This document shows positions 18,140-26,251 of a stretch of 26,480 nucleotides of DNA, in pieces. The notes below the pieces were generated by a model that saw only the letters and a program-made list of their open reading frames with translations, ran no database searches and had not been told where the DNA came from. The stretch is from a virus. How positions within the stretch are numbered: the first letter of the stretch is position 1; every line of letters begins with the position of its first letter. Location: IMG/VR virus record IMGVR_UViG_3300008266_000401, positions 1 to 26,480 of that record, one strand, 5' to 3'. The position numbers were made by a program, and so were the translations under genes.

Positions 18140-18745
18140 TTAAAAATTTAAAGACGGTACATCTCCAGTGTTATAACTGGTATATGTGGTTTCATAACGA
18201 ATTCTTCTTATAGCAAAATTTACAGTGAATACAGTATATCCAGAATTATCAGCCGCAAAATTTGTTGGGGTAATTAATAATGGATAGGTTTTTTCAAGTA
18301 TTATAACTTGATTATTTTTGTAATTATTTGCGGTTTTTCCGACACCACCACGCTCAACAAATTCAATTTTTATATCTTTTAAGTAATCTAAAAAATTGTT
18401 GGCGTGTGAAGAAGCTGGTCTTCTGTCTGTTCTAGCTTCTGTTGTATTAATCATTTCAGACATCCATTGCTCAAATATTCTTCTTTCTTTCCAATCTTGA
18501 TAAACTATAAAATTGGCAGAAAGTTCATTATATTCTCTTCTGAGTGGAAATGTAAACTCTTCACCGACATAAGAAAATGGAGTGTTTGTGAAATTAGTTC
18601 CTGGCAATAATATTGAATCTGGATAGCAAACAAATGGAGAACATACTCTAGTTATCTCTGGAACAATCATCCTATAGTGGGATGGATTTTGGGTAAAATT
18701 TCTTTTCTTTATATAATCTCTATATTCGTTTATACTTAGAGCCAT
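18140..18745 (-). CDS. Tail-tube-fold baseplate protein, gp54-like (201 aa)
   Basis: The protein has the features of the T4 gp19/gp54/gp48 tube fold: SHYRMIVPEI near the N-terminus, a loop EEFTFPLRREYNELSANFIV, the helix WKERRIFEQWMSEMINT, and the final strand pair TYPLLITPTNFAADNSGYTV and FTVNFAIRRIRYETT. In T4 gp54, the tail-tube initiator, the closing strand is similar (FNVTFAYRVMSV). At 201 residues it is shorter than gp54 (320) and longer than gp19 (163). Its place between gp4 and gp26, not with the sheath, favours a baseplate tube protein over the main tube. It overlaps gp4 by one base. Confidence 0.6.
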   Translation of the reverse strand: MALSINEYRDYIKKRNFTQNPSHYRMIVPEITRVCSPFVCYPDSILLPGTNFTNTPFSYVGEEFTFPLRREYNELSANFIVYQDWKERRIFEQWMSEMINTTEARTDRRPASSHANNFLDYLKDIKIEFVERGGVGKTANNYKNNQVIILEKTYPLLITPTNFAADNSGYTVFTVNFAIRRIRYETTYTSYNTGDVPSLNF

Positions 18746-19176
18746 TAAAATATTTCCTTTTCTGTCAATATTTTGAATTTTATATTATGTTTTTTACAAA
18801 AATCTTGAGCAGATCTCCACTTTTGTGCATTAATTTCATAAGTCAAAGACTCATTTAGAAAATTCTTTTTGCTCTTTTTTCCCTTTTCTGGTGGTTTTGT
18901 TTGTTTTTCTGGCTTTATTTCAACTAGCATTGTTTCAATCGTTCCATCTTTGTTCTTTTTTTCGATTATGAAGTCTGGTATATAATGATGTAATTGATTG
19001 TCAACTGGAGAAATATAAGGTATTTTAAATGGCTCAAAACTCCATCTTATAATATTCTTACTGGTATCCAAAAACTTACAAAATTTTCTTTCCCACAAAG
19101 ATCTACAATTGATTTTTGTAGGATCTCCTTCGTATTTTGACAAATTTTGTGGAAAAAATTTATTCTTATAAGCCAT
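18745..19176 (-). CDS. 4: gp4-like head completion protein, PD-(D/E)xK nuclease-like fold (143 aa)
   Basis: It is a close match by eye to T4 gp4, the head completion protein: MAYKNKFFPQNLSKYEGDPT (T4 MAYSGKWVPKNISKYRGDPK), RSLWERKFCKFLD, MLVEIKPEKQTKPP, LTYEINAQKWRSAQDF and FKILTE. Length equals T4 (about 150). The arrangement E29, D68 and E86-x-K88 follows the PD-(D/E)xK nuclease fold, as noted for gp4 relatives, and suggests a role in trimming or sealing packaged DNA at the head vertex. It is the first gene of the minus-strand tail operon. An AATAAATA box lies 6 bases upstream of the ATG, giving a leaderless-type late start. Confidence 0.9.
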   Translation of the reverse strand: MAYKNKFFPQNLSKYEGDPTKINCRSLWERKFCKFLDTSKNIIRWSFEPFKIPYISPVDNQLHHYIPDFIIEKKNKDGTIETMLVEIKPEKQTKPPEKGKKSKKNFLNESLTYEINAQKWRSAQDFCKKHNIKFKILTEKEIF

Positions 19177-19190
19177 TATATATATTTATT
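19177..19190. promoter_or_regulatory. Compact divergent late promoter pair
   Basis: The 16-base gap between ATG 19176 (minus) and ATG 19193 (plus) contains TATATATA (19177-19184, 8 bases before the plus ATG) and, on the minus strand, AATAAATA (19190 to 19183, 6 bases before the minus ATG). Each differs from TATAAATA at one position. The two boxes overlap by 2 bases. Confidence 0.6.
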
Positions 19191-19192
19191 AG

Positions 19193-20047
19193 ATGTCAGA
19201 AACACTATTCTCCCAACGAGGAAAATCCCCTAAAAATTTTTCTTTTGTCCCAAATCCTGTACTAAATTATGGAGGATCGGACAGAAATAGGGGTTTAGCA
19301 TTAAAACTCGCCTGTAGCAACTTTGATGTAGTTGGTGAGGGTGCTGGTAGCAATTACGCCCAAATTGTTTCAACAAATCCATATTTTTGCACAACTGGTG
19401 CTCCTCTATTAGCTTCTTTTTCTATTCCAGCTCCAAAGGAAATATCTTATGGTGTTAATGTTGGATTTAAAGAAGAGAGCCATTTAGGTCAAAGCTGGTC
19501 AAACTGGTGGACAGGTTGGACAATTGGTGAACCAGATTCAACTTCTGGTAGAAGAGAATTAGATGCCAAAGAAAGTATGTTTGGTGGTGTTGAAAAGAGA
19601 AGAATGACATTTATAGTTACGATGGTAGCTGTAAATGAGGAAGAATCACAAAAAATAGCAACAATTGCAAATGCTCTAAATGGATACAGTTTACCTTATT
19701 ATTCAGATGCTGGAGAGTGGAGTTTGGCTTTTGGACAACAAACTAGAGGGTGGTCGCCACCATTATGGAGAGTTGGAATTGGTCCAGAAAATTCAAACGA
19801 TATGACAATATATCCAGAATGGACAGGACAAACTGTTTTAAGTGTTTTAAGTTCGGTATCAATCAATACTACAGCAGCAGGCTTTCCATATTCAATACAA
19901 AGTAATAAAGGTAAAGCTATTAGCAATCCCCTCTTTACAAGTATTAGCATGACATTCACGGATTACGAAGCGGTATACAGAAGTGAAAACGGTTACAACA
20001 TCGTAATGAGAAGTGGAGCAATTGAAGGGCAGGGATATGGTGCATGA
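19193..20047 (+). CDS. Baseplate tail-tube-cap-like protein, gp48/gp54 type (284 aa)
   Basis: The protein combines a polar N-terminal arm (SETLFSQRGKSPKNFSFVPN) with a tube-type fold: KRRMTFIVTMVAVNEEESQK (131-150), IATIANALNGYSLPYY, the WRVGIGP strand, a WTGQTVLSVLSSVSINTTAAGFPYS region and the closing SISMTFTDYEAVYRSENG. Cyanophage-type gp48 and gp54 proteins show this layout as I remember them. T4 gp48 is the tail-tube cap (364 aa) and gp54 the initiator. Since the minus-strand protein at 18140 looks more like gp54, gp48 is the better guess here. It is the first gene of the baseplate operon and overlaps gp53 by 4 nt. Confidence 0.6.
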   Translation: MSETLFSQRGKSPKNFSFVPNPVLNYGGSDRNRGLALKLACSNFDVVGEGAGSNYAQIVSTNPYFCTTGAPLLASFSIPAPKEISYGVNVGFKEESHLGQSWSNWWTGWTIGEPDSTSGRRELDAKESMFGGVEKRRMTFIVTMVAVNEEESQKIATIANALNGYSLPYYSDAGEWSLAFGQQTRGWSPPLWRVGIGPENSNDMTIYPEWTGQTVLSVLSSVSINTTAAGFPYSIQSNKGKAISNPLFTSISMTFTDYEAVYRSENGYNIVMRSGAIEGQGYGA

Positions 20048-21012
20048 TATATTTTAATAAATTTCCAAAATTATCATACAATTTTAACAATTCAGAAAAA
20101 GAAATAGTAGATATCTTTAGAAGAGTTGTTTTTAGCACAAAGACATTAAACAATAAAAAAATATTTTCAGACTATTATGTCACATCTGGTGAAACTTTAG
20201 ATAGCATTGCTTATAATTTATACAATTCTTCAAATTATACCTGGATACTGATGTCTGCGAATAATCTTGCAAATCCACTAGAATTTCCACAAGGTGAAGA
20301 ATATCTGCTAAAAAGCATAAGTGAGACATATACTGGTAAGGCTATTTACAGTAAAGTAAATTTAAAAGACATAGTAAAAGCTGGAGATGTTGTAGCAAAA
20401 GTTACTTTAAATGGTTCATATACAAATGCAAATACCATAATATCAACAACTGATGAACAAAATTATGCAATTGTCAGATCATATGACCCAATAATGAGAG
20501 TTTTATGGGTTGATAATATAGTTGGAACTCTTTCAGCTGACGATATACTTGGAATTTATAGATTGGGTTCTGATGGAGTTGTTGGTGATGTTAATTTTTC
20601 AATTATTTTAAATGAAGATGAAGCAATAACTCAAAGAAATTTTCTAAAAATAGAAAAAATATCAGATTATTCTAAAAGCGTTGTGCAGTTTACAGATGCA
20701 ACTGGAAATTATTTTTCACCATATTATTACAACTCGACAAAAGAAGTTCCATCCAACGCTTTAGGAATTTATTCCAGTGCTGAATTTGATAAATTGACAA
20801 TAAATGGAACAGCTCTTCAAAAATTTGTAGACGATGATACTCCATTACATTCAGGAACAATAACTCTTGAACAAAAAGTAATTCAAGATAACTCTAAATT
20901 TAGAATAATTAAAGTTCTAAATGGACAATATCTTAGTGTGGTTACTAGTAGATTATTCGAATTGCTCAGTAGCAATGAAAGAAAAACTTTAGTATTGGAT
21001 TTAGAGGTTTGA
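20044..21012 (+). CDS. 53: gp53-like baseplate wedge protein (322 aa)
   Basis: T4 gp53 joins wedge complexes through a LysM-like domain. Here the N-terminus IVDIFRRVVF (21-30) resembles the T4 segment MTDIFRNY, and residues 44-80 form the LysM-type unit: YYVTSGETLDSIAYNLYNSS followed by YTWILMSANNLANPLEFP, compared with T4 LANAIYGNPQLYWVLLMCND. The C-terminus (KFRIIKVLNGQYLSVVTSRL) corresponds to the T4 end (LRQIKIIAKSDINSFMNDL). T4 gp53 has 196 residues, so about 120 extra residues, mostly beta-like (100-250), are inserted between these parts. It is coupled to its neighbours by a 4-nt overlap upstream and a 1-nt gap downstream. Confidence 0.8.
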   Translation: MIYFNKFPKLSYNFNNSEKEIVDIFRRVVFSTKTLNNKKIFSDYYVTSGETLDSIAYNLYNSSNYTWILMSANNLANPLEFPQGEEYLLKSISETYTGKAIYSKVNLKDIVKAGDVVAKVTLNGSYTNANTIISTTDEQNYAIVRSYDPIMRVLWVDNIVGTLSADDILGIYRLGSDGVVGDVNFSIILNEDEAITQRNFLKIEKISDYSKSVVQFTDATGNYFSPYYYNSTKEVPSNALGIYSSAEFDKLTINGTALQKFVDDDTPLHSGTITLEQKVIQDNSKFRIIKVLNGQYLSVVTSRLFELLSSNERKTLVLDLEV

Positions 21013-21013
21013 T

Positions 21014-24000
21014 ATGGCAAAAGTTAGTACAAGATTTTCAGAATCATCAAGATTAAAAAGTGTAGTGATTGTTAAAAATGGTATTGAATTTGAAATATAT
21101 CCATGGAAAAATAAAAAAGGAACTTCATCACTTAGACTTTTAAATATTCACGAATCGATACACTCAACTTTAATGGGTGGTTATATTGAGCTTAAAGATC
21201 ATTATGATTGGTCTGGGGAATTGAATGTACATTCTTTTGAAAAACTAATAGTTTCTTTTTATACTAAATTTCCAAAAGTTCCTTTTTTATTAGACACAAA
21301 AACAATCGAATTCAATATTATAAGTGTTTCTCAAATTTCTGATAAACCTTCAAACTACACTGTTGATGGAAAGCAGGAATATAATGTAATTAGAATAGAT
21401 TTTACAACAGATGATCCTCTTATCACATTGGATGAAGAAGATATTTTAAATTTTGAGGGAGATTTCGTCGGATATATTTCATTAGATCCAGAGAAGGCAG
21501 AAGAAAGTGAAATAAAGGGTTTAGTAAATGAAATATTCAATAAACTTCAAATAGAAGAATACGAAATTGAACCAACATTTAATGGAATATGGATTAAATC
21601 CAATGAGATTGCCTATCCTTGGTCTAAATCAAAAGGACAGTTAGATTTAGAAACTCTCTTCAATTACATAAAAAATTATGCAGTCTCTCAGAAAAATCCA
21701 AATGCTGTAAATTTCTTTCTATGGAGAGATACTGAAGGTTATCATTTCAGATCAGTTGAAGGTCTTATAGACGATCAAAAAGATGTAGAAAATGAAAAAA
21801 TTTACTTCTTAAGAGAACCAACAATCGAAAATGCAGTTAGACAAGTTCTAGGAATGAATGAGGCTGATGTTTTACAATTAGCCACAAATAATACATTTCA
21901 ATCCTATTACGAAAAAATTAGTCCAAACTATGACGACTATTATCTAGATTTTATTGATACATCTCTTGCATTCAAAACTGAGATAGTTGATTTTGATTAC
22001 CATAGAGATTTTGGATTGTGGTCTAGTTTGAATGAGTATAAGATAATTCCAGATTCTCAAGAAACATCGATTCTCTCAAAAACAAAAAACAAACCAATTC
22101 AAACATTAAAAACTGATGATGAAATCTATGGATATTATACAGAAGGAAAGTTAAATACTCCCTATTATCAGTGGTGGGATTATATTGGAGCTTCGGCAAA
22201 TTCTAAGTGGAATAATGTAAATTACATTCCGCAATATGACATGACTGAATTGGATCTTCCTACATTTCACACAATTCATAAAAAAATCAGAGAACCTCTA
22301 AAAGAAAAAAGATCTAAATTTTCTTATTTGAAAAATCTAAAAAGAAAATGGGAAGTTTATCGTTGTTCGGTTTGCTGTTTGGCGGATAGATTTGGTGGAA
22401 TAAAAGATCAACAGGATATAGAAAGATTTCAATCAATCAGAAATCCAGGAAATGATCCAGAATTTAAAATTTTATTTGGTCCAACTGGAGTATTTGGTGA
22501 TTTGGGTCAAGAGTATAGAATTGGTGCTGCTGGATCATTTACAGATGTTTATAATTATGACCCAGATGTTATAGAAAATAAAGGAATAACATTATCATAT
22601 AATCTCAACTCTGCGCCATATAATCAGACAATAAAGCAATTCTACAATTTTGCAGATACATTTGATAATTATGAAAAACATATATTTGAAAATGGTTTCA
22701 AAACATATGATCTACTGATTGAAAAAAATAATAAAACTATAGCTGATTTGAATGAGTTTATAAATTCTTCAAATGGTTATATCTCTTTAAATGTAAATTA
22801 TCATACATCTATATTATATGAAATAGAGGTTGGTGCTAATAATCCTCCAGATTTTCCACTCAATATACCAAATACTACACACGGCGTTCCAATGAATCCG
22901 CCATTTAGATTTGGATTTAATACAGATATACACCCCTGTGGATATAATAGCTATCCATCTTGGGTAGCACTTTGTTCAAAAATAAAATTTAATGTTTATA
23001 GCGTACAGGCAACTGGTGGTAGAGTATTTTTTAGAAGTCCATATGATTTTTATCGATATACAAATCATTTAGAAAATCCAATAGTAAATTTTTTAGAAAG
23101 TAAAAATGCTACAGAAAAACTATCCCAGGCTCTTGATGCTTCAACTCAGGATGGGTGCACCACTATATGGTGCACTGATTGTTTATCTGCAAATACATTA
23201 ATAGTTAAAAGAAGAAAAGCTTTTAAAATAAGAGCAACATTATTAGAACAAAATAAATTAATAACTCACCTAAGAGATACACTGAGATCTAAATTCTACG
23301 AAAAGTGGAAATTGGCGAAAGAAGAGTATTTAAATAGAAAAGCTTTCTTTATCTCTAAAAGAGAAGATAAAATCGATAATGCTAAAAATATTGTTAATAG
23401 TAACAGTTTATACAATATTAAAAGTATAAAAAGAAAATCTATTCGTGGTTCTAGATATGAAATACTAGCCAGGAATAAAGGAATAACTGGAGCTGAAATT
23501 GGTCCATATTTATATCAAATATTTTTTGACGATGATTCCGATAGAGAATTAATTCCAGGACTTTTTAATCATCCCTATTATGATAAAAAATATAAAACAA
23601 ATATTGGAACTTCAAGTTATAAGTCCGAAAGTGATGATAAAACATTAGGTTTGATTGATGACATTATTCCAGAAAATGATCCACCATTTACTGGAGTTTA
23701 TGATCCTATAGTTGGATACGATTATAGCGGAAGTGATGAAGTTAATTCAGAATTGCTTGGTGGTGTATCTGAGCCTAATAAATTAAAAGGATTTATATCA
23801 GTATCGGATAAAGCAAGAAGATCAAACTATACAGATACAGCTATAAAAAGTGATTTTATTCAAAGAAGTTTAGAATTAACAAATAATACTTCTGGTTATG
23901 ATGAAAGATATAATCTATATCACGAAAATTTAACTAATTTAAAACCACCAAGTATAATAAGAGAAGAAATATCATCTTATGTTAGAATAGAGTTTAAGGA

Positions 24001-25852
24001 ACCTATAGGTCTTGAATCTATTGTAGATTTTCCAAATGGTTTTGTTAGAAATGCTGGATATGAATATTTTCTACCATATCTGGTTTCTTTAACATCTGGA
24101 CCCAATGGTAGACAAACAATCAATCAAAATATTGTTGTAATTGGAATGGACCCATATGGTTTTGATGTTGCAATGAAAAGAATACCAGATGTAAAGCAAA
24201 ATGGCGAATATTATTGGTGGTGGTCTGGTATAGAATCACCGCAGATGGATCTTTGGCCTGAAGTGGCTTTTGAAACTGAATATAATTATTATTCATGTCA
24301 TAAAGAATCTGATGTTTCTGTTGGTGCAAAATATAATTCATCCCTAGATGGATCTCCATTAAGATTTTCTATAGAATTTGATTATAAAAGTCAAGACGAT
24401 TATAAAGATTTTGCAAAACAAACAGTAAATGAAAATTTTACAATTTATGGTTCGATGGATGAAGCTTTAAAAAATAATAAAAAAGCTTCAGACTACTCAC
24501 AAACTTTAGATAATCTTAATTACGCTTCCAATTATCTTTTAGATGTTAATAAATCGTTGAAGGCTTTTAGAAATTGGTGGTCATTTCATATACCATCAAA
24601 TATAATAACAGTTCCATATTTTGATTCAGCAATATTTGATCCAGATGCAAGTTCACCTTATAGTAAGTTAAATCAAGGCATTTCTGTTATTACAAATAAC
24701 ACAACAAGTATGCCATCAGAAATTTCTTACAATACTCAATACAATTCTTATCTTTATTCAAATAAAAACTATTTAAGAAATATATCATCTTTAAGATCAG
24801 ACATCAATAGATTTAAATCATATGAAGAAGTTGATACTAATAATTTTTATGAAAATTATATTGATTTAGATTACAGTTATCAAGATTCCGCCGAAATTAT
24901 AACAAATATGGAAGCTCAGGGTGTTGTTTATATAATCCCAAACAGCTACTATGAGGAAAAAATAAGCGTATTTAAATCAAATGATATTTTTAGAGAACTT
25001 CATCCAGATATAAAAGCTTATTTTGGACGAATTACAAATTGGTGGTTATCTGGAGATCATATAATCTACAGACCTGGACTTATGAGTCAGGATGTTTGGA
25101 AATACGATCTTTCTGGATATTCTGAGTATGGAATGATTTTCCCACCAACTACAAAGAATCATCCTGATATTTTTGATAATAACTTTGCTGGTCAATTTGT
25201 AGTCTTTACAAGATCCACCAATTTCTGCGATAGACTTGATTTTAAGTGTTTGAATCCAAAGGCTCCTGTTACTACTGCTGGATGTACAGCTGGTGATCCA
25301 TATTGCAACTGTCCAGCAAGAAATCGACAACCAAATGAACCAGAACCGTCATATATTGAACTCTATAAAGCAGAGCAAGAGATCAAAGAATGTGTTTTGA
25401 TTGAAGAAAATCTTGGCCCAGAATGGTTGGGTTGTGTCTGGTCGGATTCAGAAAATACAGCAAGTTGCAATTGCCCAGAAATAGGGGATAGATTTATGGA
25501 TTATCTCGAATACTCAAGAACCTATGCAACTTTCTGGAATACTCCAAAAATGACTCCGTTGATGAGAAATTCTCAGATGAATTTATTATTTGGGCAATAT
25601 ATTCAGCTAATAATAGGAAGAAATGACAATATTAAGATAGGTTCGATTGTTGAATTAATGGATGTAAACGACACCCAGCTATTTGTGAGTCCTTATAGAA
25701 GGTATTATGGAAAATGGCTAGTAACTGAAATATTCTTCAATTTCCAAGAAGGTATCAAAGAATATATGACGGTAGTTCTCCATAGAGATAGTTTTGCAAA
25801 AGATCCAAATGTTTCATCTCAACCATTTTATGTAAGAAAACTATTAATTTAA
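21014..25852 (+). CDS. Giant gp27-like baseplate hub protein (1612 aa)
   Basis: The first 280 residues follow gp27-like hub proteins of T4-type marine phages: IHESIHSTLMGGYIELKDHY, a SFEKLIVSFYTKFP strand, IAYPWSKSKGQLDLETLFNY and NAVNFFLWRDTEGYHFRSVE. The last 90 residues (LLFGQYIQLIIGRNDNIKIG; YYGKWLVTEIFFNFQEGIKE; VVLHRDSF) close the hub domain. Between them lie about 1200 residues of Asn/Tyr/Ser-rich insert. T4 gp27 has only 391. Cys pairs occur near residues 452-456 (RCSVCC), 714-723 (GCTTIWCTDC), 1420-1433 and 1473-1488 (CNCP twice), suggesting disulfides or metal sites. No lysozyme domain like that of T4 gp5 was seen. The insert may form a needle, receptor-binding or peripheral structure. 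Confidence 0.65.
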   Translation: MAKVSTRFSESSRLKSVVIVKNGIEFEIYPWKNKKGTSSLRLLNIHESIHSTLMGGYIELKDHYDWSGELNVHSFEKLIVSFYTKFPKVPFLLDTKTIEFNIISVSQISDKPSNYTVDGKQEYNVIRIDFTTDDPLITLDEEDILNFEGDFVGYISLDPEKAEESEIKGLVNEIFNKLQIEEYEIEPTFNGIWIKSNEIAYPWSKSKGQLDLETLFNYIKNYAVSQKNPNAVNFFLWRDTEGYHFRSVEGLIDDQKDVENEKIYFLREPTIENAVRQVLGMNEADVLQLATNNTFQSYYEKISPNYDDYYLDFIDTSLAFKTEIVDFDYHRDFGLWSSLNEYKIIPDSQETSILSKTKNKPIQTLKTDDEIYGYYTEGKLNTPYYQWWDYIGASANSKWNNVNYIPQYDMTELDLPTFHTIHKKIREPLKEKRSKFSYLKNLKRKWEVYRCSVCCLADRFGGIKDQQDIERFQSIRNPGNDPEFKILFGPTGVFGDLGQEYRIGAAGSFTDVYNYDPDVIENKGITLSYNLNSAPYNQTIKQFYNFADTFDNYEKHIFENGFKTYDLLIEKNNKTIADLNEFINSSNGYISLNVNYHTSILYEIEVGANNPPDFPLNIPNTTHGVPMNPPFRFGFNTDIHPCGYNSYPSWVALCSKIKFNVYSVQATGGRVFFRSPYDFYRYTNHLENPIVNFLESKNATEKLSQALDASTQDGCTTIWCTDCLSANTLIVKRRKAFKIRATLLEQNKLITHLRDTLRSKFYEKWKLAKEEYLNRKAFFISKREDKIDNAKNIVNSNSLYNIKSIKRKSIRGSRYEILARNKGITGAEIGPYLYQIFFDDDSDRELIPGLFNHPYYDKKYKTNIGTSSYKSESDDKTLGLIDDIIPENDPPFTGVYDPIVGYDYSGSDEVNSELLGGVSEPNKLKGFISVSDKARRSNYTDTAIKSDFIQRSLELTNNTSGYDERYNLYHENLTNLKPPSIIREEISSYVRIEFKEPIGLESIVDFPNGFVRNAGYEYFLPYLVSLTSGPNGRQTINQNIVVIGMDPYGFDVAMKRIPDVKQNGEYYWWWSGIESPQMDLWPEVAFETEYNYYSCHKESDVSVGAKYNSSLDGSPLRFSIEFDYKSQDDYKDFAKQTVNENFTIYGSMDEALKNNKKASDYSQTLDNLNYASNYLLDVNKSLKAFRNWWSFHIPSNIITVPYFDSAIFDPDASSPYSKLNQGISVITNNTTSMPSEISYNTQYNSYLYSNKNYLRNISSLRSDINRFKSYEEVDTNNFYENYIDLDYSYQDSAEIITNMEAQGVVYIIPNSYYEEKISVFKSNDIFRELHPDIKAYFGRITNWWLSGDHIIYRPGLMSQDVWKYDLSGYSEYGMIFPPTTKNHPDIFDNNFAGQFVVFTRSTNFCDRLDFKCLNPKAPVTTAGCTAGDPYCNCPARNRQPNEPEPSYIELYKAEQEIKECVLIEENLGPEWLGCVWSDSENTASCNCPEIGDRFMDYLEYSRTYATFWNTPKMTPLMRNSQMNLLFGQYIQLIIGRNDNIKIGSIVELMDVNDTQLFVSPYRRYYGKWLVTEIFFNFQEGIKEYMTVVLHRDSFAKDPNVSSQPFYVRKLLI

Positions 25853-25854
25853 TT

Positions 25855-25862
25855 AATAAATA
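25855..25862 (+). promoter_or_regulatory. T4-type late promoter box for gp25
   Basis: AATAAATA, one change from TATAAATA, lies just after the hub stop codon and 5 bases before ATG 25868. The spacing is that of the other leaderless late starts in the window. Confidence 0.55.
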
Positions 25863-25867
25863 AAAAT

Positions 25868-26251
25868 ATGAAACTAGTAAAAAATGTTTACTCAGACATT
25901 CCAATGTTTATCGAACCAAATCCGTTCGATAAGGATATGCCTCTAAAAAAGGATGGCAATGCTATACAGGAGTCTATTAGAAACATTATATTGACAAATA
26001 ATGGAGAAAGACCTTTTGAATTTAATTTTGGAACTCCAACTTCCTCAAATATATTTGAAAATCCAGACAGCGATGAATTTAATCTCGGAGTAAATATTAC
26101 ATACAATGTAGTATTATTTGAACCAAGAGCCAGAGATGTAGTAATAAAATACGAATATAAAGACAAAACACTAGATGTGGATATAAATTATTTTATTCCA
26201 AATATCAATCAACCTGGTAGAATAACCATGGTATTAGAAAGAACCAGATAA
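25868..26251 (+). CDS. 25: gp25-like baseplate wedge protein (127 aa)
   Basis: gp25 is a small wedge protein at the sheath-baseplate junction. The family core is clear: GNAIQESIRNIILTNNGERP (31-50), FEFNFGTPTSSNIFENP, a central helix-strand unit and FEPRARDVVIKYEYKDKTLD, in which EPR is a hallmark of gp25/TssE proteins. The start of the family (YSDIPMFIEPNPFDKD) is present. Length equals T4 gp25 (132). Its stop overlaps the gp6 start by one base, the gene order of T4-like baseplate clusters. Confidence 0.95.
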   Translation: MKLVKNVYSDIPMFIEPNPFDKDMPLKKDGNAIQESIRNIILTNNGERPFEFNFGTPTSSNIFENPDSDEFNLGVNITYNVVLFEPRARDVVIKYEYKDKTLDVDINYFIPNINQPGRITMVLERTR

